Origin: Paroedura picta
Lineage: Eukaryota; Chordata; Lepidosauria; Squamata; Gekkonidae
Direction: 5' to 3'
Length of the DNA: 64,000 nt
Assembly (NCBI RefSeq): GCF_049243985.1
Contig: NC_135369.1
Location: 26,210,765 to 26,274,764, forward strand
The notes beneath the pieces were generated by a model that saw nothing but the letters and a program-made list of their open reading frames with translations, was not told where the DNA came from and did no database searches. Both the position numbers and the translations under genes were made by a program. Within the stretch, counting starts at the first letter, position 1, and the number at the start of each line of letters is the position of its first letter. Shown here piece by piece: positions 1 to 9,700 of the stretch.

Positions 1-945
1 GGTGGCAGCACATGCAGTTTATATGAGGCAAAGAAATCTAAAAGACGACGGTTTGATGGATTTTGGAGACATTTGAATTAAAATCACATTGATTGCTCCA
101 ATGTCCAGGAAACGTACTGGGAGGAAAGTCAGTGTGATAAGATACTCTCTAGTGAGTAAACTGAGGAGTACGGCACTCGGGGCTCTTGGCTGGAAACAGT
201 TTGAAGTGAGATTACATGCATAAACACCCCAAATCCTGTTTTTCGGAGATAAATATTCTGCTTAATAGAGGTTTAATGTGTGGAAATGGGCAGCTGAAGC
301 TTTTTAATGGCATGGAGGTAAATAACAACACCTAGTAAATAGCATCCCATTACGCCTCAATTGAAGGGACAGGACATTTTTTAATCCAGGCAGCTGGCAA
401 TGCTAACAGCCGCGTGTATTCCCAGAGAGCTCTCTTTGGACAGAAAACAGATTCCGACAAAATTAACTTTTCATGATAATTGCTGTTGCTTCCCCACAGA
501 AGCCTGTACCTTCCTGGTTCCCTAGCTCCTTTCTTAAGCACTGGTGTTCCATTTGCTACTTTCCCTTAAGTGAAAAATATGTTTTTGTTAGGAGACTACC
601 AGCTTCACACCAGAGAGCCACAAAACCCCTCAAGGCATGTGCTTGTGTGCGCTATGCCAATCTTTCCCCCAGTGCATCTGGCTGGCAGCAGGCTCAGGAC
701 TGACAAAAGGAAGCGTTTTCCCCCAGGCCATTAAATATGCTGCCACAAAACAGGACCTAGTCCTGTTTCAGATGACGCAGCTTCTTCAGTAGGGTCTGGT
801 TTCACGGCAGTCCTGTAATGTGTAGACAGGAATCGCAGCGGCAGTTGGAAGTTGTCATCCCAGCTTGTGAGAAAACAGCACCAGCAGTCGGGTGACTCAC
901 TGTCCTGTTCTCATTTGCCAGAGCCAAATCTGTAAGGCAGCCATC
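1..945. other. No gene recognised; probably FNDC4 last intron
   Basis: No exon with convincing splice sites or family similarity was seen on either strand. Because the last FNDC4 exon lies downstream on the + strand, this stretch is inferred to be part of its final intron. The transmembrane and fibronectin exons of FNDC4 were looked for and not found, so they should lie left of the window. Confidence 0.5.
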
Positions 946-953
946 TTCTAGAC

Positions 954-1091
954 CAGGGGTAGTCAAACTGCGGCCCTCCAGATGTCCATGGACTACAATT
1001 CCCAGGAGCCCCCTGCCAGCGTTCGCTGGCAGGGGGCTCCTGGGAATTGTAGTCCATGGACATCTGGAGGGCCGCAGTTTGACTACCCCTG
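954..1091. mobile_element. hAT-type foldback element, perfect 67-bp arms
   Basis: The element begins CAGGGGTAGTCAAAC and ends with its exact reverse complement. Both 67-bp arms are perfectly complementary and separated by the loop GTTC. Flanks TTCTAGAC (946-953) and GTCTAGAC (1092-1099) match at 7 of 8 bases, as expected for an 8-bp hAT target duplication. It is non-autonomous, with no coding capacity. Relatives lie at 21.9, 22.15, 33.3, 45.2, 49.5, 54.4 and 57.0 kb. The complete arm identity suggests either a very young copy or arm-to-arm gene conversion. Confidence 0.85.
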
Positions 1092-1234
1092 GTCTAGACA
1101 GCCTTTCCTGTCATGGACAGGTAGCAAAACAGGGCCCGAAACCTGGGTAGTTCTGAAGTTATGAACTGAGAAACGGTGTACAGAAAGAGGCTGCAGTGGA
1201 TTCTCAAGCCGCCTTTTGTATGGTTATCTCTGCT

Positions 1235-1330
1235 CAAGGGAATCAGGGTCCAGTAGCACTTTTAAGACCGACAAAGATTTATTCAGGGCATGAGCTTTCG
1301 AGTGCTACTGGACTCACGGCTACACATTTG
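1235..1330. repeat. Fragment of palindromic 'cacctttaagaccaacaaag' repeat
   Basis: The piece reads 'tccagtagcacttttaagac' and, further on, the inverted 'gtgctactggactc'. It belongs to a squamate repeat with longer copies at 17.87-18.05 kb and 41.98-42.16 kb, whose arms are inverted copies of each other. The family name is not known to me. Confidence 0.55.
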
Positions 1331-2135
1331 TATCTGCTCAAGGGGTATTCCGAAGCTGATTCAGTGCTGCAAAGGAGGGAGGGTTTGGCGAAAGTTGAAA
1401 TGTGTGGGGCAGGGGTGAGGGTAGGGGTGGGGGTAGTTCTAATCTGGCTGAAGTCACCCGACCAGTGACTGCCTTGTGGGATCAGAAAGGGGATTAGACA
1501 GGTTCCTGGAAGAGAGGCCCAACTCAGCTAGCCAGGATTAATGTAGAACCTATTTCTTCCCACTGTGCATTGTCGCTGGATTACTGAGATGGATTATCAT
1601 TGGAAACATCAGGGAACGCCTTGGTCTCTCTGCCCTGTTTGATGGGCACCCAATGTTTGGCTGCTCTATGGAACAAGATGCTGGACTACTGTCGCCATTC
1701 AGCAAGAACATATGAGAAAACTGGAAAGATTCCTTTGTAACCATTTGAAGGCACCAATTGCTGCGATGGCTCACCTCCCTGTTTCTTACAGCCGTGGCCC
1801 CCTGTGGGTACCTCTGGACATAAGCATGGCACCACCATAAAGAGACAGCCACCAAACGGTGGCTGCAGGAGGCAGAGCCAGACACCCAATGGCAGATGCC
1901 ACGTACCTTCAGCCACTCGGTGACGATCCTTGTATTGGCGTGGCAGCTACTGGCAACTCGATGCATTAAAAAAATCTGCACAGCCAGTCAGATTCCCAGC
2001 AGACACACAGAGACATTGCTGGCCAAAAGCCCTGCTTACTTTCTAAACACACCTGGTGGGCACCAGGAAAGGCGTTGATGTGGGTGCCATGTTGGGGACC
2101 CCATCTCAAAGTACCTTGTTGGCCCTTGTTCTAAG
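1331..2135. other. No feature recognised
   Basis: Apart from shadow frames, no exon, RNA gene or named repeat was recognised. It is presumed to be intronic to FNDC4. Confidence 0.4.
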
Positions 2136-2160
2136 ATATCTCTCTCTCTCTCTCTCTCTT
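2136..2160 (+). repeat. (CT)n microsatellite within splice acceptor tract
   Basis: About ten CT units form the polypyrimidine tract directly before the TTGCAG acceptor of the FNDC4 last exon. The acceptor's pyrimidine tract is therefore itself a length-variable microsatellite. Confidence 0.8.
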
Positions 2161-2164
2161 GCAG

Positions 2165-2200
2165 AAGAAAACGCCATCTGTCAATATCATTGAGGTGTAG
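2165..2200 (+). CDS. FNDC4: FNDC4 last coding exon (partial gene)
   Basis: FNDC4 is a single-pass type I membrane protein with one fibronectin III domain. Its shed ectodomain acts as an anti-inflammatory factor, and it is the paralogue of FNDC5/irisin. Only the C-terminal tail is in the window. After a CT-rich tract and a TTGCAG acceptor, 12 codons read KKTPSVNIIEV and stop. The human FNDC4 tail, as I recall it, ends KKSPSINTIDV, so the match is short but specific. The neighbour supports the call: in human, FNDC4 lies directly upstream of IFT172 in the same orientation, as here. The end I-E-V could act as a PDZ-type ligand (inference). All other exons must lie left of the window. Confidence 0.8.
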   Translation, partial: KKTPSVNIIEV

Positions 2201-2834
2201 CTGTTCCCACAGGCCAAGAGCCTTCTAGGACTCTGGGACTTCACTGTGCTCCTGGCCTGGCTCCCCACTTGCATGCGACAAATTCATGCTTCTTTCCCCC
2301 ATCAAGGGAATCTGCATGGAGCAGCTGGCGCAGGATGCATGCAGAAGCCAGTCTCTAACCCCCCTGCCCGACAGCCGCAGGAAACTCCAGCCTGTGCTGG
2401 GGCCACGAGGAGCAGCCAGGAGAATCCCGTGGCAAGTGGCGCCCAGAGCCTTGGACAGACGCTGCTTGGACAGTGTTGGTGTGGCCTTAATTCTGGCTGG
2501 CGTGGGAGGCCAGGGCTGCGTACTGCAGTCTCTCCCACCCCCAAACCGGTGCCTAGAAGGGAGCCGAAGGCATGGCTTGCTGCTGGACTCCGACCCGCAA
2601 GTTGTGAAGTTCGGCTGGGCCGCCTAAAGGAAGCAGTTGTGCAGCTGGTAGAAAAGCAAATGACTTGTGTCGGGGCTCTTTTCAGTGTAGTGACTTAATG
2701 GGGGCCGTCAGACGAGGTGCAGGGAAGGGGGCGCTTGGGGTGGGGTGGGGGAGCTCTGCTGTGTCTGGCAGGCAGCTGCTCCCATTGGGGAAGCAAAGAG
2801 GAAGAGGGTGAAAATCTGGACGCACGAAGCTGCC

Positions 2835-3015
2835 ATATAGACTCAAACCATTTGTCTAGGTCGGTATTATCAAGTGGTGGGACCTCTTGAGCCTCAAGCG
2901 GTGTTTTCTTCACATCATTTGCTCCCTGAACCATTTAACTGGAGGGGGTGAGGACCGAACCTGCAACCTTCAGCGTGCAAAACAGGTGGTCTGTCATTCA
3001 GCCGTGGCCCCACCC
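2835..3015 (-). mobile_element. Degraded tRNA-derived SINE
   Basis: The reverse strand carries a degraded SINE head ('gccacggctgaatgacagac', then 'gcacgctgaaggttgcaggt') with tRNA-like A and B box spacing. Its other end is the reverse complement of 'aaaccatttgtctaggtcgg', the 'actaggtcggtattgtc' part of the same SINE family found intact at 31.85-32.4 kb. Confidence 0.55.
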
Positions 3016-3327
3016 TGCCCTCAAGGCTAGTTCAAGTTGAGCTCTTAGAGCATTCAGCCCAAGAAGGAGCTAGATCCAATAACTCTGAAGGGAAAGTGTC
3101 CAGGTCCAACAGAACAGGAAGGAAGGATTGGGTTGTCCTGGTGGGTGAGCTCTGGTCTGAGCAGAGCCATGCTGTGGGCAGGACTCTGTCCCCCTTTCCC
3201 CTCCTCCAGCCAGGAATGTAAGAAGCTGCCACCTCTCTGCTGCCAGAACTCCCCCCAAACAACAGTCCCCGCTGATCTCTCTTTGGGGCTAAAAGCTCTG
3301 GCTTTTGGCATCTCCTAGCCCCAATGG

Positions 3328-4103
3328 GCAGATGATACCACTCTAATGGCAGAAAGTGAAGAGGAACTAAAGAGCCTGTTGATGCGGGTGAAGGAGGAGA
3401 GTGCAAAAGTTGGCTTGAAACTCAACATCAAGAAAACGAAGATCATGGCATCCGGCCCTCTCAATTCATGGCAAATAGATGGGGAAGAAATGGAGATAGT
3501 GACAGATTTTATTTTCCTGGGCTCCAAGATCACTGCAGATGGGGACTGTAGCAAAGAAATTAAAAGACGCTTGCTCCTGGGGAGGAAAGCTATGGCAAAT
3601 CTAGACAGCATCCTAAAAAGCAGAGACATCACCCTGCCAACAAAAGTGCGTTTAGTCAAGGCTATGGTATTCCCAGTTGCAATGTATGGCTGCGAAAGTT
3701 GGACCATAAGGAAGGCCGAGCGTCAAAGAATTGAGGCTTTTGAACTCTGGTGCTGGAGAAGACTCTTGCGAGTCCCTTGGACGGCAAGGCGAACAAACCG
3801 GTCAGTCCTAGAGGAGATCAACCCTGACTGCTCTTTAGAAGGCCAGATCCTGAAGATGAAACTCAAATACTTTGGCCACCTCATGAGAAGGAAGGACTCC
3901 CTGGAGAAGAGCCTAATGCTGGGAGCGATCGAGGGCAAAAGAAGAAGGGGACGACAGAGAATGAGGTGGCTGGATGGAGTCACTGAAGCAGTAGGTGCAA
4001 ACTTAAATGGACTCCGGGGAATGGTAGAGGACAGGAAGGCCTGGAGGATCATTGTCCATGGGGTCGCGATGGGTCGGACACGACTTCGCACATAACAACA
4101 ACA
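3328..4103 (+). mobile_element. RTE/BovB LINE, 5'-truncated, RT C-terminal frame open
   Basis: This is a copy of the 3' end of an RTE-clade (BovB-type) non-LTR retrotransposon. Translation starts inside the reverse-transcriptase active-site block (A-D-D-T-T-L) and stays open to a stop at 4093-4095. It carries the thumb and C-terminal signatures of the family: LKLNIKKTKIM, FLGSKITADG, YGCESWT, WCWRRLLRVPW and RRRGRQRMRWLDG. The 3' end is the typical short 'cataacaaca' tail. Flanking direct repeats AGCCCCAATGG (3317-3327 and 4104-4114) are identical over 11 bp. Truncation at the first base of the ADD codons, the open frame and the identical target duplications point to a recent insertion. It cannot move by itself because the endonuclease and most of the RT are missing. 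Confidence 0.92.
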
Positions 4104-4661
4104 AGCCCCAATGGCAGGGCCCTGGCCATCGTAGCCCCTGCTGCCTCAAGCCCTCAGCCACTCCTCCTCCAGGGCCAGAATTCGGGAAGCCCGTTTCCAC
4201 TCTCCCCCACCATCCAGAGGAGCAGCAACATCTGGAGCATCCCCTCATAGAGCGCAACGGCCCAGGTTCCACCCCGAAAGCTCCCCAGCCAGCATTCGCA
4301 GCCACGACCGAGAGTCACAGGAGGAACAGACAGTCGCTCACGCTCTCCTCTCCCGCTCCCCAGATGCACACTGCCAGCTGGAGCCTGGAGGCAGCTGGGC
4401 AGCCACCCCCCGAGGCACGCGCACCAGCACCCACCGACGGTCTTCCAGTAATCCAGCTCTTCCAGCCCAGGGCCACAGCTCAGAGTGCCGCCCGGTGGAA
4501 CCGGAGGGGGGAGTGCTGCCTGAGGACTGCGGGAGGAGAGAGCATAGGGGCACAGGGAGGGCAAGGGAGACACTGCAGGGGGGCTCCCCCTCGGCTTCCG
4601 CAGGGCCTTGGCAGTGGGGTGGTGGGAGGGGATGGTGGTGCTGCTCAGTGAGGTCCTTTTC

Positions 4662-4667
4662 AATAAA
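4662..4667 (+). terminator. FNDC4: AATAAA poly(A) signal, probably FNDC4
   Basis: This is the only canonical + strand hexamer noticed between the FNDC4 stop and the next minus-strand gene. Assignment to FNDC4 rests on orientation and position. Confidence 0.55.
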
Positions 4668-4932
4668 AGACTCTTATGGCAAAGCCTGTGCTCTCCTATC
4701 CCCCCACCTCAATAGTCCTGAGTAGGTAGGGGGAGGGTCACATCACATGTGGGTCTGCGGGAGGGCAACGTTGTGTTTATCTGACACACCTGACCACTGG
4801 TGTCGGGTTGGTGGGAAGTGTTTCTTTCAGAAAAGTAAGTGGCTAGTCCTCATGGCCGATGTTTTGACCAAGAGCCCTTTTACTAGAAACGGCTCAGAGA
4901 TACATACGTGCCTTGTCTATTCCTCCACACCT

Positions 4933-5636
4933 AGGGATGCCACCTCCAGATTGGAAAATTCCTGGAGATTTTGGGGGGAGCTTGAGGGGAGGAGCTCGGG
5001 GCAGGGAGGGACTTCAATGGGGCATAATCCTATAGGATCCACCTTCCAAAGCGGCCATTTTCTATGGGGAAACTAATCTGTTACCTTGAGATCCAAACAG
5101 AACCTGGAGGTTCCAAATAGAACTGTCCAAATAGAACCGTCGATTCTGGAGGTTCCAAATAGAACTGTCGATTCCCCAGGATGTCAAAACTGAATGGAAA
5201 GGAATCCACAAGCTGCGTAATAAAGTTATTTTTCAAAATCCAATGGTCTTTGCAATGTATTGCAAAGAAATCCAACGTATTTAATGGACAACTAAGCAGA
5301 AGCAACCAAAACGAGTTCCCAGGTGCAAAACCCGTTTTCAAAGGGAAACCTTCCTCAGTGGTTACCTCCTCAGTAATGGACAGCTATATGCCAATGTGAC
5401 ACTTGTAGAATTGAGGTAATAATCACATGTGAGCCAAACAATTGCAGACTCTCACCATTACTGAGGGTTTCCTTCTGAAAATGGGTTTTGCACCTGGGAA
5501 CTCATTTTGGCTACTTCTGCTTAGTTGTGCATTAAATACATTAGCAAAGACCATTGGATTTTGAAAAAAGAACTTTATTATGCAGCTTGTGGATTCCTTT
5601 CCATTCAGTTTTGATCCCCTGGAGGTTGGCAACCCT
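4933..5636. mobile_element. Non-autonomous DNA element with internal large inverted repeat
   Basis: The termini are imperfect inverted repeats: the left reads AGGGATGCCACCTCCAG and the right ends CTGGAGGTTGGCAACCCT. Inside, arms at about 5177-5383 and 5449-5616 are inverted copies of each other at roughly 90% identity with a spacer of about 65 bp. A triplicated 'gaggttccaaatagaact' motif sits at 5105-5168. No coding capacity was seen. The terminal sequence matches a repeat widespread in lizards ('gggttgccaacctccag'). A related remnant lies at about 55,560-55,795. The superfamily is not certain, and no clear target duplication was found. Confidence 0.65.
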
Positions 5637-5950
5637 GCCCCCACCCAAGTGAATCTGCCTCAGGGCCCTCAAATACATCTCCTCCTCTTTACGTGGACAG
5701 CCGGTGCCCTTCTTCCCCACTTCTGCCTGTCAAGAGTTGTTAGCAAAATACCAGGATCCCTGTCATTACAATTTATACATTCACTTCATGCTCATTTAAA
5801 TTATCTGTCAAGAGAACCTCAGGTTCTCAGCCCTGCACAAAGGGCCTTGGGAAGCACCAGAAGGGGACGGGTGCTGCTTCAGGCCCAGACTGCTCATGTG
5901 CACCAGGGATCTGAGCTGGGTAAAGTCACTAGGCCAGCTCTCCAGCTGCC
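5637..5950. other. Intergenic, nothing recognised
   Basis: No exon, RNA gene or repeat family was recognised. Confidence 0.4.
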
Positions 5951-5953
5951 TAA

Positions 5954-6032
5954 GGACTACATTACCCATGAACTCCTACCAGCATGTGTCCACAGGGGCT
6001 CATGGGAACTGTAGCCCATGGACATCTGGAGA
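5954..6032. mobile_element. Degraded hAT foldback fragment
   Basis: It reads 'ttacccatgaactcctacca' and then the inverted 'gctcatgggaactgtagccc', the inner arms of the foldback family seen complete at 954-1091. The termini are decayed. Confidence 0.6.
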
Positions 6033-6700
6033 GCAACTCCCAGCCTAGGCGATCCAGCTCATTGCTCCCTCAGACTGGTGTCTGCTCTCCAAGGTCTCAT
6101 GCAGAGACAAGGTCTTTCCTAGCCCAGGCTATCTTCTGCTTGTTAACTCTGTGCTCCTTAAAATCACACCTTAAGGTCCAGTCTGCCATTTCCTCCTGCA
6201 ATGGCTGCAGAGCCCACCTCAGGAATCCTCTCCCGCTTCCACACTTCCCAGTACTTCTAGCAACTTCTGCCAAATGTGGAAGGAAGGAAGGAATGGGGAG
6301 AGGGAGGTTTGCCTTTTCCTGGCCTCCTGATTCCGAGGGTGCCACCTTTCCCCAAGTGGCCAGACCTGGCTTGCTCGCTTCCTTCCTTAGACTACTCTGC
6401 TCTCATTGGCACCCATCACTGGCACTTCCCTCCTCTCTGAGCACCCTAAGGCACAACATGCCCTCTCACCCCGGCTATCCATGAAACACTGCCAGGAGCA
6501 GAGCACCGTGCATTACCACCACCGCTCCAGGAGAAGCGGAGGAGAGGGGAGTTTGCGCCAAGCTGGGCAGCACCGGGGAAGAAGGGAGAAGCCGCACAAA
6601 CCAATCCAGCTGGGTGCTGCATCCTAAGAGCTGGGGTGGGGGACACTGACCCAGCTCTCACCGCCCCATCTGGAATGAGGGTGCTGCAAGCAAGGGTGCC
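6033..6700. other. Intergenic, nothing recognised
   Basis: Neither strand shows a supported exon. The stretch lies beyond the presumed poly(A) site of the LDLRAP1-like gene. Confidence 0.4.
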
Positions 6701-6721
6701 AAAGTACAACAGTACAAATCG

Positions 6722-6727
6722 TTTATT
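6722..6727 (-). terminator. AATAAA poly(A) signal, minus strand
   Basis: The plus strand reads TTTATT, so the minus strand carries AATAAA. It lies about 0.57 kb past the tentative last stop of the LDLRAP1-like gene and is the best candidate for its 3' end. Confidence 0.5.
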
Positions 6728-9700
6728 TCCCTTTAGAAAAGGACATGAAAAACTAACATCTTTTGCTACAAAGCTGTGATTTGGCAGTGATGAGAGACAA
6801 GGGGAAGGGGAAGGGCGCGGGGCATGGGAGGGGGCTCGCTGCCCTTGCACCAGACCACATTTAAAGCTGGCAGCAGAGGCCAGACTTCCTCTGTACCCAC
6901 ACAACACACAGCTCCCTCCAAGAAGCAGGGTGAAAGGGGTTCGAGACCGGTCTCCCTGCACAGTAGCACACTAGCCAGAGCCGGGATGCACCTCTTGGCC
7001 TGCAGGGGTGGGGCCTTTGGATAAGACCCAGCACCATTACCAGATACCCCCGCAGGAGGTCCCAGGACACCCCTGCCGCAGGCAGAGCTTGGAGCAGCCC
7101 CCCTCGGGTGACTCAGCCCAAACAACAGGAGCGCTGTTGGTGACGCTAAGGCAAACGGAGGCTCGGACTGACGTCAGGTGATGCCGGCCAATCAGGGAGC
7201 TGCGCCTGGAGGGCTGAGGAAGATTGGCTGGCCCTTCGTGTGCTACATACGAGTGGCGCTGGAGATGGAGAGGATGGCGGCATCCGAACCACACTTAGAA
7301 AAGCGTCCCTGGAGGCAGGCGGCTGTTGGGGTGGCCACTTCCCACAGATGCCTCCGACTGGAACTGTGTGACCGGGGAGCTCCCAAATGCAAGGCAGCCT
7401 TCCTCTGGAACACAGACAGGGAAGAGCACAGGCCCTGAGAAGAGCAAGACATGCTGCGGGTGGGGAGAGGTGGGGTGGGAAAGAGGATGCCTAGAGTCGG
7501 AAAGTCGGGCAATCAAGCAAGGGGAACCAGGGAGCTCTTTTACCTGTTGTGGGCCGGCCGCCCTCCTCTGTGCAGCTTGGTGCCGAGAAAAAAGAGACAT
7601 GTCAAAGCAGCAGAGGGCCCCCCCCCCTTCATCCCCAACAGAGATGCCAAGGAGCCGGGTAGCCCCTCAGGAATGCCACTGTCCTGCCACCACGACTGAG
7701 AATCATTCCTGCCAGCTTCCAAAGGGTTAGGAGCAGTGGACTCTCTTCTGCTTGGATTCCCCAGGCCTCCTCCCCAGGAAGCCTGCTGGGGGCCTTGGGC
7801 CAGTCACAGTTCTCTCCCTCAGAGATCTCCGAGCCCCACCTGCCTTACAAGGTGCCTGTTGTGGGGAGAGGGACTGGCCCGAGACAGCTAGACTATGAGG
7901 GACAGTCTATAAATCGTCAAATTATAAAAGGAAAGGAAAAGAAGGTGATTATAAGCAAGCTTGGACAGCAAAGGTCTGCGGCCTCTGACCTACCCGGAAA
8001 AGGATTCGGGGAGATCGCCTTCCTCTTCCTCTTCTTCTTCCTCCTCCTCTTCCTAGCACCCGGAAAAAAGCACATGGCTGCAACAAAAGCCCCATGCCTC
8101 CTCTCGAGGAAGGCCTTGGGAATCCCCCGTCTACGTGGCCCAAGAGAAGGGAGGGATCAGGCTGCTGAGCCCCTCCCTCCCACTTTCTCAGGGGCAGCCA
8201 CACCTTCCTGCCGTCCAGAGCGACTTAAAGGTAAAGGTAAAGGTATCCCCTGTGCAAGCACCGAGTCATGTCTGACCCTTGGGGTGACGCCCTCTAGCGT
8301 TTTCTTGGCAGACTCAATACAGGGTGGTTTGCCATTTCCTTCCCCAGTCATTACCGTTTACCCCCCAGCAAGCTGGGTACTCATTTTACCGACCTCGGAA
8401 GGATGGAAGGCTGAGTCAACCTTGAGCCGGCTGCTGGGATTGAACTCCCAACCTCATGGGCAGACAGATTCAGACAGCATATCGCTGCCTTACCACTCTG
8501 CGCCACAAGAGGCTCTCCAGAGCGACTTAGCTGCATGCAAAGCGGGAGGGAGAGGGGGAGGACCACGGCCAATTCCATACCTCAAAGTTTCCTTTGAAGG
8601 GGGGGCTCCCCATGGGTGATCGAACTGGCTGGCAAGTACCATCCATGGGGCACAGTGGACTCAGTGGGTGCTCCTGCCTGGAACCTGAAAGAAGATTGGG
8701 GGCAGGGGGCGGAGAAAAATCTTTCTCAGCGTTTGTGAGAGAGCTGACAATACGTGCCTAATCTAGAACGAAATGGGCTTGAGTGGGTCAGGAGTCCCCA
8801 TCCCTCCTTCCTGAATAACCTGAAGGTCCTTCTACCCATTTAAGATCAGGAGGTTCAAAATGAGGTTCCCGTTTCTGTGAGAACAGCTCTAACAGGACTG
8901 TGATGAGCCCAAGGTCACCCAGCTGGCTGCATGTGGAGGAGCGGGCAATCAAACCCGGCTTGCCAGGTTAGAAGCTGCCTCTCTTCACCACCACACCATG
9001 CTGGCTCTCACAAGTGAAAGACGGGCTCCTACCTGCCTGTGCGGCCTCCCAAAGATCCAGGGCTACCTGGAAGGCCTGCGCCACGGTCAGTGTCACAGCT
9101 TGGGCCTAGATGTGGGAAGAGAAAGCACAGGTGCCTGAGACGGCAGCCAATCTGGAAAGATCCCCAGGACAGAATTGGGGGTGGGGGGAGGCAGGCAGAA
9201 GCAAGAGGCGAGGCAGAAGGCCTCCGCACGGAAGCCATCCCAGGAGCTAGCCGGCCTTCACTGTCTCATCCAAGCAGCATGTGGGAGGGCTGCCTGGTAA
9301 AAGACAAGCCCTGGTCCAGCCCTGCAAATCAGCCCTCTTCCCTCCCTAAGCCCCCCGCACGTCCTGCAGGGAAATGCAGTCCCGAGTGAAGCTTACAATC
9401 TTCTTCTTGGGCGACAGAAAAGCATGACACTCAAGGGCTCCGTTCTGCGGGTTCTGTGCCACGTAGGCAAAGACCTTGTTCTGCAGCTTGTCCGTGGTGC
9501 AATAGGAAATCCTGTGGGGGAGAGGGCAGGAACGGGGCTTAGTGCCTCCTGTGGGCACGTGAGCATGGGCAGGAGAAATGGGCACCCCATGCCAAAAGCA
9601 GGAGAGGCCCATGAGCTGCAGTCACAGTGGATGTATGGCATATGCAAGAGCCCACGTGCAAAACCTAGAAGCTACCCAGCATGCATCTCTCCTCCAAAAA

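Larger units (their letters stand above)
2201..4690 (+). other. FNDC4: Probable FNDC4 3' UTR with BovB insertion
   Basis: No further exon is seen after the stop. The first good + strand poly(A) signal is AATAAA at 4662-4667, followed by a T-rich and GT-containing stretch, so the 3' UTR is inferred to be about 2.5 kb. About 0.8 kb of it is a BovB LINE (3328-4103). A degraded tRNA-type SINE lies at about 2835-3015. An earlier poly(A) site cannot be excluded. Confidence 0.5.

Noticed and set aside
3346-4095. 249-codon open frame as a host gene
   Set aside because: The product is the C-terminal part of an RTE/BovB reverse transcriptase with a LINE tail and target duplications.
4052-4663. Long overlapping frames on both strands in the GC-rich stretch
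   Set aside because: GC-rich DNA lacks stops; no splice context or similarity. Treated as FNDC4 3' UTR.
7169-7176. TGACGTCA full CRE site
   Set aside because: It lies in the presumed 3' region of the LDLRAP1-like gene with no promoter or exon 1 nearby; probably chance.
7795-8619. 274-codon + frame
   Set aside because: It crosses two SINEs and a CTT tract and has no family similarity; chance open frame.
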